Source: Iodobacter violaceini (GTDB lineage: Bacteria > Pseudomonadota > Gammaproteobacteria > Burkholderiales > Chitinibacteraceae). Taken from it: 64,000 bases of DNA. Below are positions 45,860 to 53,859 of the stretch, piece by piece. Below the pieces are notes generated by a model. The model ran no database searches, was not told the DNA's origin, and saw nothing but the letters and a program-made list of their open reading frames with translations. Each line of letters starts with the position of its first letter. Within the stretch, counting starts at the first letter, position 1. Position numbers and translations under genes: made by a program. Location: contig NZ_JAAOLX010000003.1 of the NCBI RefSeq assembly GCF_011601265.1, forward strand, positions 62,001 to 126,000, read 5' to 3'.

Positions 45860-47017
45860 TTAAGAGCCGGTAGCAACCAACTCCCGTAACCTTATTAAGG
45901 GATGGTGAGTTTTCTGATATTGAGCACAATCTATATCATTTAAATTCCCAAGATTAACGCATGGTTCCCGCAAATATGGGTGTTTTAGTACTTTCAAAAA
46001 AGAATGATAACGAGCGTGCGTGGGCAAGTGAACTTGACGCATTTCCAGCTCAGTTACTGAAAATGTCCCCCAGTCTGATAAATAGCTGAAATATACTTCA
46101 TCCGCAGAAAGACGCCGGCCAAGGGCAACAAAATCAGGCATTTCATGATAATTATTTTCCTGAACAACCATATGAATTTTCAAATAAAGAAGTTTTCTTT
46201 CCCTTTTTAATCCAGCAATAAACTCAAGATTATTTAACAACCGATTAAAGTCCCCGCCTCGCCGGTTTAATTCATACGTAGCAGCACTAGTGCCATCAAT
46301 TGAAATTTCGCAAGTTTTACAACGCTCACGCACAGACTCCGGCAATTTATTCCACATTGCCTCATCCCAAAGCTGAGCATTTGTATGTAAGTGAATAAAC
46401 GCATCATCAGAAAAATGACTCACACTCATTTTTCTGAGCCAGCGGTTAAAATATGGACTACCAAATGGATCTCCCGACCCTGTGATATATAAACTCTTCA
46501 ATCCTGGAAAAAGCTGCTGTTCTACTTTATTTTGCATAACCAGAATATTTTCTTGATGCTCTGTTTCCACTTGTCGCTCATTACGACAACTTGGGCAGGA
46601 TAAATTGCAAGAATTATCAAAACCACATTCAACAAATGCAGGGAGATCAGGCATGATGCACAAGTTATCCCTGATAATCTGAAGCATTCCGGTGTCTTTT
46701 AATTGATCACGGCCCTGAACAGGATTTGAAATCGCGCTCAAGAAGCCATGTATTACTGAATCTTGTTTTTCTTGCACCGCAGGAGGGGCAGCAGCCCCAT
46801 GTAAAAATGGACAATCCTTGCTGCAATAGCTGAACGAACCATCAAGAATTGATTTCCTTATTTTTTGTGCATTATCTGAATTCCAGGCCGAATCTATTGA
46901 AAAATCAGCGCTCTCACCTTGCCAAATAGGTAACTTTACCCAGCAACAAACCCCTGCCTTATTACGTTTAATATCAATAAAATTAAAAGGTTTACTGCAA
47001 AACAAATGAGAGTACAT
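45860..47017 (-). CDS. Radical SAM peptide-modifying enzyme 2, N-terminal SPASM-like cysteines
   Basis: 385 residues. The radical SAM cluster motif is CNLSCPSCRNE (C-x3-C-x2-C) near residue 140, followed by LKSLYITGSGDPFGSPYF and CEISIDGTSAATYELNRRGG, a SAM-binding layout shared with peptide maturases. Before the radical SAM core lie FCSKPFNFIDI, GVCCW and the segment SILDGSFSYCSKDCPFL, which look like a SPASM domain placed at the N-terminus instead of the usual C-terminus. The product at 48961-49971 has the same order and many identical phrases, so the two are paralogues. Likely action: radical crosslinking or epimerisation on the precursor; target residues unknown. Confidence 0.85.
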   Translation of the reverse strand: MYSHLFCSKPFNFIDIKRNKAGVCCWVKLPIWQGESADFSIDSAWNSDNAQKIRKSILDGSFSYCSKDCPFLHGAAAPPAVQEKQDSVIHGFLSAISNPVQGRDQLKDTGMLQIIRDNLCIMPDLPAFVECGFDNSCNLSCPSCRNERQVETEHQENILVMQNKVEQQLFPGLKSLYITGSGDPFGSPYFNRWLRKMSVSHFSDDAFIHLHTNAQLWDEAMWNKLPESVRERCKTCEISIDGTSAATYELNRRGGDFNRLLNNLEFIAGLKRERKLLYLKIHMVVQENNYHEMPDFVALGRRLSADEVYFSYLSDWGTFSVTELEMRQVHLPTHARYHSFLKVLKHPYLREPCVNLGNLNDIDCAQYQKTHHPLIRLRELVATGS

Positions 47018-47058
47018 AGCTTAATTCACCATTATCAGAACAGATTAATATTCAGTCA

Positions 47059-47754
47059 TCATGGACAAAACAACCGGTCTTTTTCCTCATTAACAACCAT
47101 TTCGTCCAAATCACAAAGGCGGCGTAAACAAACTTGATAATTATTAAAAACTATCTCGACCTCAGGCCCTAAAACTTTACAAAAACTGTCTACTGCTTTT
47201 TTCGGATAAAATGTATTCGCATATTTTTTTTCCGGCATATTTAATAACTCAGCAGGGAATAATCTTTCAATATACCAATGGTTTTTCCAATGATAATCGT
47301 CAATTAACATGATTCCACCAACCCTCAATTTACGCCAGCCAACAACTAAATCCTGTAAAACATGCTTTCCAATATGACTGCCATCAAGGTAAATAAAATC
47401 GAAAAAGTAATCAGGCCTGCTAATCAAATAGTCGAATGACTTCATTTGACTAAAAGAAATATGACCACTGGCCCGGCGCTCGGCTGTATTTTCCCAAAAT
47501 ACATCTTTTGGGTGAGGATCAACCGCATGAAGTACTTGACCTGAACCGTTTAAATATAATGAAGAAAAATGCAAGGAAGTGCGGCCTTCAAAAGAGCCAA
47601 TTTCAAGGGCATTATTTAGCGGCCCTAAAACATTTTCAAATGCAGCTTTAAAATTTGCGGCATGCATGCTGGTCCAGTCTTCGCTGTAATTTGATGATTG
47701 CATGGCAAAATCATTAACAGAACATGTTATTTCTAGATTCGAATTTTTTTTCAT
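47059..47754 (-). CDS. Class I SAM-dependent methyltransferase
   Basis: 231 residues, soluble. The SAM-binding motif I is ALEIGSFEGRTSLHFS near residues 45-60, motif II is AVDPHP, and FDFIYLDGSHIGKHVLQDL near 115-133 followed by GGIMLIDDYHWKNH fits the Methyltransf_24 group of small-molecule and sugar O-methyltransferases. Its ATG overlaps the stop of the glycosyltransferase gene (ATGA), so the two products may work in sequence, for example methylating a sugar added to the peptide. Substrate is inference. Confidence 0.85.
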   Translation of the reverse strand: MKKNSNLEITCSVNDFAMQSSNYSEDWTSMHAANFKAAFENVLGPLNNALEIGSFEGRTSLHFSSLYLNGSGQVLHAVDPHPKDVFWENTAERRASGHISFSQMKSFDYLISRPDYFFDFIYLDGSHIGKHVLQDLVVGWRKLRVGGIMLIDDYHWKNHWYIERLFPAELLNMPEKKYANTFYPKKAVDSFCKVLGPEVEIVFNNYQVCLRRLCDLDEMVVNEEKDRLFCP

Positions 47755-48938
47755 CGTGTTAACCAGTGTTTTTTCACATTAAATAGCTCATCCATAAAGC
47801 CGAAAATACTGGCAGGCATAATTGCTATTTCGAAAACAGGAAAATATACTGCTTGTAATATGACATCCCGGATATTTACAGCTTTTGAATCTAAGTGCTT
47901 ATAATGCAATAAAACATTAATCCAAAGCTGCATAACGCCAATTAGTCCAACAATGGCAAACACCCACCATTGTTGAAAAAAGAGGGCAAGGACGACGGCA
48001 AGCAAAGAAGGCATGATTGCCCCTTGAATCCAAAGCAAAAGCCATGGAAGCAGTAAAAGAGTCCGGGGTTTTGATATTGCCCATGCAGCTTTTAATGCTT
48101 CAAGCCGCCCCCTTGCCCAGCGTCGCCGCTGTTGAAATAACCCCCGGACTGACTGAGGCACTTCTGTATAAGCAATGGCTTCGGGACAATAGCCAATTCT
48201 ATAATCACTGGCAATAGCCTTCCATGTCCATGAAATATCTTCGACCAGCCAATTACTCCACCCCCCCAATTCCCGAATTGCCGCCATTCGATGAATTGAA
48301 AATGCTCCGGATAAAACATCCACCAAACCCAGCCATGATTGTGCAAATCGAATCGCAGCAAAGCTGCCAATATGTTCGTAGTACTGAATATATGACAGCA
48401 GTGAATTACTCTTACCTGAAGCAATTACGCATCCGGACACAGCAGCATATCGTTCATCACTCATTAACTGCTTTACACTCAATCGCATAGCATCGGGTTC
48501 AAGCCGGGTATCACTGTCCACAATAGCAAGAACTTCAGCATCTTCAGGAACTAAATGCAGAACCTGATCCATAGCCTTACCCTTGGCGCCTGAGTTCTTA
48601 TCCAAGTTAATCAATTCATAATGATGGCGACGCCCATGCTCTTGTATCCAAATTGAAATTTCTTGTAATGTAGTATTAGTGGAACCATCATTTAACAACA
48701 TTACATACAGAGGATTAGGATAATCCTGAGCTTCAATAGACTGAAGTGCACGCACCATGGTTGATGGGTTTTCATTATAATAGGGGACTAAGATAACGCT
48801 CTTAGGATATTGAACAGGGGTATTCAGTACTTTTTGACGCAGGCTAAGCCTGATATTTAAAGTCGCAGTGAGAAAAAAGAGTGTCACCGAAGACAATATT
48901 AAAGGGAAAAATATAATTCCAAAGATTATCGAAAACAT
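47751..48938 (-). CDS. Membrane GT2 glycosyltransferase
   Basis: 395 residues: an N-terminal TM (IIFGIIFFPLILSSVTLFFL), a GT-A catalytic domain (about 45-265) and three or four C-terminal TM segments (about 290-385). Catalytic motifs are complete: LLNDGSTN, AIVDSDTRLEPDAM (D-x-D), VEDISWTWK and QRRRWARG (Q-x-x-R-W). That set is shared with processive enzymes such as cellulose, hyaluronan and N-acetylglucosamine synthases. It could glycosylate the peptide at the membrane or make a short glycan. An ATGA overlap links it to the methyltransferase gene. Confidence 0.88.
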   Translation of the reverse strand: MFSIIFGIIFFPLILSSVTLFFLTATLNIRLSLRQKVLNTPVQYPKSVILVPYYNENPSTMVRALQSIEAQDYPNPLYVMLLNDGSTNTTLQEISIWIQEHGRRHHYELINLDKNSGAKGKAMDQVLHLVPEDAEVLAIVDSDTRLEPDAMRLSVKQLMSDERYAAVSGCVIASGKSNSLLSYIQYYEHIGSFAAIRFAQSWLGLVDVLSGAFSIHRMAAIRELGGWSNWLVEDISWTWKAIASDYRIGYCPEAIAYTEVPQSVRGLFQQRRRWARGRLEALKAAWAISKPRTLLLLPWLLLWIQGAIMPSLLAVVLALFFQQWWVFAIVGLIGVMQLWINVLLHYKHLDSKAVNIRDVILQAVYFPVFEIAIMPASIFGFMDELFNVKKHWLTR

Positions 48939-48960
48939 TGGCTTATCTCATTATTTTGTT

Positions 48961-49971
48961 TCAGTTTAAATTAGCTAAATATGCAATTTTATGCTGCAAT
49001 AGTGGATTTTTTAATATTTCCAGATATTCTTTATGAAGAGGATGATCTGGCAAATGTACAGCACGTTGCAAGTAATCATCCGATTCAAATGTCCCCCAAT
49101 TATCCAGCTTTGTAAATTTAGCCATATCAAAACCAAGATCATTTACTAAAGAAATGAAATCTGGAATCTCATGGAAATTATTTTTCTGAACAACAAAATT
49201 ACAGCAAACATCAGCGACAATCCCTTGCTTACGCAGGCTTGCCAGTATATTTAATCTGTTTATTAATTTATCCCAATTGCCCGGCGGCCGGTTAATCCCA
49301 TAGGTTTTTTCACTTGCTCCATCCATAGAAACATCAAAAGTTATTTTCATTTTTTTAACAGCATCAGGGATTTTTTCCCAAACTTTCTCTGAAAATAATT
49401 GTAAATTAGTATGAAAATGAATATGGCGTAATAAAGGAAATTCAGCAGGATTAAATTTATACAGCCAATTACGTAATACTGGTGAAGCAAACACATCTCC
49501 TGCCCCCCCCAGATTGATATACTCAACCTCCTTAGCTGCATCAGCCCGCACCATATTAAATATGTCACTCACCTTAGTCTGATCACTGGCAATAATTTCG
49601 TTTCTGCAAGAAGGACAACGTAAATTGCACGTTTCATCAAAAGCAAGGTGCAAGTTTTTCGGTAATGGGGCCTGGTCAAAACGATTATCTAAGATAATAT
49701 TCCGAATAATCTCCGGAGCGTCCTGTAGCAGAATCACCGGGCCATCATGATTTTTTAAATGTGGGCACGCATTGGCATGACAGTATTTAAAGCTGCCATC
49801 GCTCACACTTTGTCTGAATATCTGTGCGCGCTCTGATTGCCATATTTTTTCAATCGTAGTCTCCATAGCTGAGCCTATCGGGCCGAAACTGTGCCAGGCG
49901 GAGCAGCATACAGATACATCCTGATTTGGTAACACAGCATAATCTACATAGGGTTTTATACATACATACAT
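48961..49971 (-). CDS. Radical SAM peptide-modifying enzyme 1, N-terminal SPASM-like cysteines
   Basis: 336 residues. The [4Fe-4S] motif CNLRCPSCRNE is near residue 112, with VEYINLGGAGDVFASPVL and FDVSMDGASEKTYGINRPPG downstream. N-terminal to it are CIKPYVDYAVL, VSVCCSAW and SVSDGSFKYCHANACPHL, a SPASM-like cysteine set placed ahead of the core. This matches the paralogue at 45860-47017. Its ATG overlaps the stop of the acyltransferase-like gene by one base (TAATG) with GGGGGGA upstream, so translation is coupled. Probable peptide maturase acting on the double-glycine precursor. Confidence 0.86.
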   Translation of the reverse strand: MYVCIKPYVDYAVLPNQDVSVCCSAWHSFGPIGSAMETTIEKIWQSERAQIFRQSVSDGSFKYCHANACPHLKNHDGPVILLQDAPEIIRNIILDNRFDQAPLPKNLHLAFDETCNLRCPSCRNEIIASDQTKVSDIFNMVRADAAKEVEYINLGGAGDVFASPVLRNWLYKFNPAEFPLLRHIHFHTNLQLFSEKVWEKIPDAVKKMKITFDVSMDGASEKTYGINRPPGNWDKLINRLNILASLRKQGIVADVCCNFVVQKNNFHEIPDFISLVNDLGFDMAKFTKLDNWGTFESDDYLQRAVHLPDHPLHKEYLEILKNPLLQHKIAYLANLN

Positions 49972-50471
49972 TAAATTCCCCCCTTTGCAGGTTTATTGTC
50001 ACTACCGCTTTTTAATTCAAACCAGGTAACAACCTTTCGTAACTCACCAGATTTTTCCCTTCTGATGGCACGTATCGACTTTACTCCCGGCCATAAAAGA
50101 CCTCCGGTAAATTGCTGCTTTAATAAACGCAACATTGCACGAAAATGTCCATTATTTGTACATGCATCCATTACAATAAGATGATCGCCTTCTATCCATT
50201 CTGAAGGATGAAGTATATATTTATGGTCGTTAATTAATTTCTGCTCAGTGTGTGCATTAACAAGTGCCCAGGTAATAAAGCCTGTTGGGCGGCCTGTCGC
50301 ATCAAAGAAACATTTAACTTGCCCATGTAATGCTGCAGGAATGAGCCAAAACTCTAGTGCAGCAAATTGAAATTTACGATATTCAGAATTATATGCTATG
50401 ACCTCTGCTGCACTCCCAATTTGGACAGCAAGATCCACTCGCCCGGCAAATGGCAATTCATGTAAACTCAT
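49971..50471 (-). CDS. HlyC-like toxin-activating lysine acyltransferase homologue
   Basis: 166 residues, close to the 170 of HlyC. The fold-wide pattern of HlyC/RtxC proteins is visible: FWLIPAALHGQVKCFFDATG, then PTGFITWALVNAHTEQKL, then EWIEGDHLIVMDACTNNGHF and VKSIRAIRREKSG. In HlyC the catalytic His precedes RNW (PLHRNW); here the matching place reads SEYRKF, so the His seems to be Tyr, while the Asp of the D-W/A block (VMDAC) is kept. The start is ATG 50471 with AAAGG eight bases upstream, 20 bases after the SelO-like stop; the longer frame to 50546 overlaps that gene. No RTX toxin is present; the peptide may be the partner. Confidence 0.75.
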   Translation of the reverse strand: MSLHELPFAGRVDLAVQIGSAAEVIAYNSEYRKFQFAALEFWLIPAALHGQVKCFFDATGRPTGFITWALVNAHTEQKLINDHKYILHPSEWIEGDHLIVMDACTNNGHFRAMLRLLKQQFTGGLLWPGVKSIRAIRREKSGELRKVVTWFELKSGSDNKPAKGGI

Positions 50472-50490
50472 CACGATAACCTTTATATCA

Positions 50491-52482
50491 TCAGAAAATA
50501 GATTCAGCAGCAAGCCTTGTTTCTGTTTTTTTATGTAATCCAACACTAAAAAATTGAATTAAAACATCCTTAATTTTATTATTTATATTCAGCTTAACTG
50601 ACCATTTCCGGCTAACAGAATCACATATTACTTTAATTTCTTTTTCACAATCTGAAATGCAAACAGGAAAATATGAAACGCCGTTCAGACTTTGCATATG
50701 CGATTCACTATCTGAAATAAATAGCCGCCATTTATCAGAGTTACTTTGCTCAGAAGGAACCAGTCGTATAAATAAGTCAGAATCAGTGATTCGATAAACC
50801 AATTGAATTCGTACGGTGGATTTATTCAGGCTGTGCTGCGAAAGAACCATTTCATCCAATGGCAAGAGGTGATCAGCCCTGGCGTGCAAATCAATTAAAT
50901 CACGTAAATAAACACCAATCTCATCAATCACCATCCCGGGTTGTTGCAAATAGTTCTTCCGCATTAATTGAGTTTTAAGCACAACAGTCCAGTTATAAAG
51001 TGGTGTCAAATCCACATCAAACTTTGCTGATTGCAATTCAAATACATTGATAAAACTATTCCATGTCAACCCGGCCATATTTACTGCGTCTTCTAATTTT
51101 GGTAAAAACAGAAGAAAGCTATTAATATAGCAAGTGCCAAGTGTAAATTTTGGAACTAATATTTGAATATCTTTGTAATTTAAATTCTTTCCTGCATATA
51201 ACGCTATTTGTAATAACTGTCTCAACAATCCCGGCTGAGTTATATCTGTAACTGGGGGTATTTCATTTTCAGGCGCAGACAATACAGGCTGCAATGCCTG
51301 AAAAAAACTAACACACACCTGAGTATCTAAATTGGCCAGCACAAGCCGTGGAATGCCAGCTACCTGCAAAAAGGTTCTTGCCTGTTCATTAACTAAGGTA
51401 TCTTTAAAGAATTGCTGTACTTGCTCACGCTCATTTGTGCCAACATCGGGCCGGTACTTACTTAAGTAAAAATATAATTCGCGGAGCATGACAAGTATTT
51501 GAATATGGTCATTCCAGAAAGGGGGAAATCCGCGTGCGATAATACGATTACCATAATCAGGCAACGTTGTAATTGTCCCAAAATCAATATAGCGCCCATC
51601 TATAGAAACATTTGAGCTTGTAAGTGCACCATGAACAATACGCATTGCCCTGGCTGCAGCCAGTTGCCGGGCTAATCTCTCAGCTAATGTTTTAACACCT
51701 GCTCCGACCGGCTCCTCAAGTGATTGTGGCAATGACAGTTCAATACGCTGGATTGCATCTTCTACCCGCATAAAGTCCGGGACTAAAAGTGCTTTTGTAG
51801 CCTCATGTGGCTTGTAATAAATTGAACGCTCATAATGAGCAGGCCGGATGTTTGGCTCGCGAATCATTAAGGCGCTTGCTGCAGGCTCCGCAATCCCATC
51901 AGCACGACCATAATTAGATTCCACCACTTTGCCTGTTGCGATCAGGGCCAGAATTCTGACACCACCGAAGGGAAGCTCTTGGTGAGTTATCTCCCCCCAC
52001 AATGCTTCAAGGACCCCCTCGTCCAACGTTGCCCCACCATATGTGTGCCAGTGATCAACGTTGGTTGCTGCAAGTGGGTTTTTTCCTATGCCTTTTATCT
52101 GAAAGCGCCCATTTAAACCACAACGCACCCCCCCTCCATTCGCTGTCTCTGTTTGTGCCCCGTATCGCTCACCAACAAATTCTTTTTCTTCATCACAATA
52201 AAGAGCTGGATCATCACCTTCTGCTGGTATCGCATAAGCAAATGCCTCCAGCATAATCGGCTCTAACTCACTCAACTCAATTGATGAAGTATCTACCCCG
52301 TAGTCTCGCAACAATGCGTGATTTACCCACAACAATCTGGCATTACGAAGCCGCTTTGCTTTAAATGGAACAAAACTACTCACAGGTAACTCTTTGCCAT
52401 AGTAGACAGTGTTCTCAGTAGTAACTTCTTTGTAAGTTTTTACAAGATCATCTAAAGTACTACGCTGAATGGCAGATAGCAT
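50491..52482 (-). CDS. SelO/YdiU-like pseudokinase (protein adenylyltransferase family)
   Basis: 663 residues. The N-terminal 400 match SelO/YdiU: VNHALLRDYGVD, then GRFQIKGIGKNPLAAT with the kinase-like Lys, GGVRILALIATGKVVES, REPNIRPAHYE, and HGALTSSNVSIDGRYIDFG, which carries the metal-binding Asn and the DFG/DYG Asp. In SelO the residue before that Asn is an Asp thought to be the base (NTDN); here it is Ser (TSSN). The last 250 residues do not look like SelO and may be a separate binding domain. SelO enzymes transfer AMP to Ser, Thr or Tyr of proteins; such a gene inside a peptide cluster suggests AMP transfer or another kinase-fold step on the precursor. Start ATG 52482, GGAA upstream. 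Confidence 0.8.
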   Translation of the reverse strand: MLSAIQRSTLDDLVKTYKEVTTENTVYYGKELPVSSFVPFKAKRLRNARLLWVNHALLRDYGVDTSSIELSELEPIMLEAFAYAIPAEGDDPALYCDEEKEFVGERYGAQTETANGGGVRCGLNGRFQIKGIGKNPLAATNVDHWHTYGGATLDEGVLEALWGEITHQELPFGGVRILALIATGKVVESNYGRADGIAEPAASALMIREPNIRPAHYERSIYYKPHEATKALLVPDFMRVEDAIQRIELSLPQSLEEPVGAGVKTLAERLARQLAAARAMRIVHGALTSSNVSIDGRYIDFGTITTLPDYGNRIIARGFPPFWNDHIQILVMLRELYFYLSKYRPDVGTNEREQVQQFFKDTLVNEQARTFLQVAGIPRLVLANLDTQVCVSFFQALQPVLSAPENEIPPVTDITQPGLLRQLLQIALYAGKNLNYKDIQILVPKFTLGTCYINSFLLFLPKLEDAVNMAGLTWNSFINVFELQSAKFDVDLTPLYNWTVVLKTQLMRKNYLQQPGMVIDEIGVYLRDLIDLHARADHLLPLDEMVLSQHSLNKSTVRIQLVYRITDSDLFIRLVPSEQSNSDKWRLFISDSESHMQSLNGVSYFPVCISDCEKEIKVICDSVSRKWSVKLNINNKIKDVLIQFFSVGLHKKTETRLAAESIF

Positions 52483-52574
52483 ACAAAATTCCAAAATAAG
52501 GCGACTTAACCAATAAATAAGTTGCAGGTAAGGAACAGCCCCTACCTGCAACCGGTCTAAGACCGGAAACTAGC

Positions 52575-52709
52575 TTACGGCTGACCTGTAGAGTTGCTTA
52601 CCCAAACTGGCTCGCCATACTGGTTATGAGTCCAGTAGCCTGACTCATTACCACCTTCACCACTCCCACCGCCTACTAAATTCAATTCTTCATCAGATAG
52701 AAAACGCAT
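52575..52709 (-). CDS. Ribosomal peptide precursor with double-glycine leader
   Basis: A 44-residue peptide read from ATG 52709, with GAGG nine bases upstream, to TAA at 52575. The leader MRFLSDEELNLVGG matches the double-glycine leaders cut by C39 exporters (L-S-D-E-E-L-x-x-V-G-G). After a spacer GSGEGGNESG the core holds two imperfect ten-residue units, YWTHNQYGEP and VWVSNSTGQP, which share W-x-x-N-x-x-G-[EQ]-P. There is no Cys, so lanthionine or disulphide chemistry is excluded; Trp, Asn, Tyr, His and Ser are the candidate modification sites, and the core has no Lys for HlyC-type acylation. First gene of the operon, 92 bases before the SelO-like gene. Confidence 0.85.
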   Translation of the reverse strand: MRFLSDEELNLVGGGSGEGGNESGYWTHNQYGEPVWVSNSTGQP

Positions 52710-52766
52710 TATTTTCAACCTCAAAGTTTATGATTAATAACGAGTCAGACAGAAACCTGACAAATT

Positions 52767-52795
52767 ATTCTAATAAAAAATTGCATATAAGTAAA
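52767..52795 (-). promoter_or_regulatory. Promoter of the peptide operon
   Basis: Reading the minus strand, TTTACT (52795-52790) and TAGAAT (52772-52767) are 17 bases apart, a fair sigma-70 match. It lies about 60 bases before the precursor start. Confidence 0.5.
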
Positions 52796-53823
52796 AATAC
52801 CTAGTAAGACTTGTTGTATTTTCAAACAAAGCAGAAAGATAAAAACTTAAAAATTGAAAGAAAAAAACACAACATTAAAAGTTTTTTGTAAGTGCTTAGA
52901 ACAAGCAAACAAGATCAATTCAGCTTGTATAGAACTCACTGTTTGTTCTTGAAAAGTACTTTGCTAACGCGATTAGTAATTTTTACGTAAGTAAAATAAG
53001 ATTTAATATGAGCAAAATGGGGGATATCTATAATGCGTAGTAAGCAGATCAAACGACTTTTTCTGTAAGCAGCGATCTAAATTTGGATGTTTTCAGGGTG
53101 ATACCGATGAAAAAAACTTGACGATGAAAACCGGTATCAAAGAATCTTCATCAGGGCACTGGGGCAAGTCAAAATTATTTAGTAAGATCAGAAATTTTCT
53201 AAGAATCAGTGCCAGATTGGCAGTCCTGCAGTTAAAGTTAATTTTTTTGTCTGCTCCCTCGACTTACCCTAGCTTTGTAATTAATGCAAATTCCAATAGC
53301 TACATGCACGTTGCTTACAGTAAACAGAATAATTGAATAACCGCTGCATTAGCTCATGCAGATTAAAAGCAGGTTTTATTCTTTACCATCTTCATTATCA
53401 AAAACAAATTTAATTAAAATGTAAAAAATGCGCTTATTGCAGGTTTATGATCAAATCAGCGAGTTAGTTATTAATATTCAACCAATAACACCTTAAGAAG
53501 TTTAAAAAGCAAACCATTGATTTTATTAAGAAAATAACCTCAGAAACCCCAAGCCCACACCAGATAAAAAATGAAATCATATAATTTTTTTCAATCAAAA
53601 ATCCTCATACTGAATATATATTAATCCTTATTTCGTTTTTTATTGAATATTTAAATAAATTAAATAAAAAACAACAAGAGAAATAAATAAAATTTACGCC
53701 ATTTATTTATCACGCAGCCGATTAAAAAATAATTATCAACGAACCATTGAAAATTAATGAAGCAGATCATGAGGAATAATTGAGGATTGCCACTGGAGGG
53801 GATTAATCAACAGATAAAAAAAT
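52796..53823. other. AT-rich gene-free stretch upstream of the peptide operon
   Basis: About one kilobase with no convincing gene on either strand. The only longer frame (53118-53336, plus) has no good ribosome site or recognisable product. Both strands were scanned for more short peptides with a double-glycine leader and none was seen. Strongly AT-rich, with many short A and T runs, like the operon it borders; it may hold regulatory sites or mark the edge of an acquired island. Confidence 0.5.
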
Positions 53824-53850
53824 GGCCAGCAATTTGCTGGCCGTTTTTTT
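53815..53850. terminator. Terminator after the 53860-55434 gene
   Basis: GGCCAGCA (53824-53831) and TGCTGGCC (53835-53842) form a perfect stem with an AAAAAAAT run on the left and GTTTTTTT on the right. It terminates the minus-strand gene and could act both ways. Confidence 0.9.
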
Positions 53851-53859
53851 ATCTGATTT

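Noticed and set aside
50472-50546. Longer N-terminus for the HlyC-like protein
   Set aside because: It would overlap the end of the SelO-like gene, and ATG 50471 has a good ribosome site and gives the family length.
53118-53336. 72-codon plus-strand frame in the AT-rich gap, as a further peptide or small protein gene
   Set aside because: No good ribosome site, no double-glycine leader and no recognisable pattern; the composition is that of the surrounding non-coding DNA.
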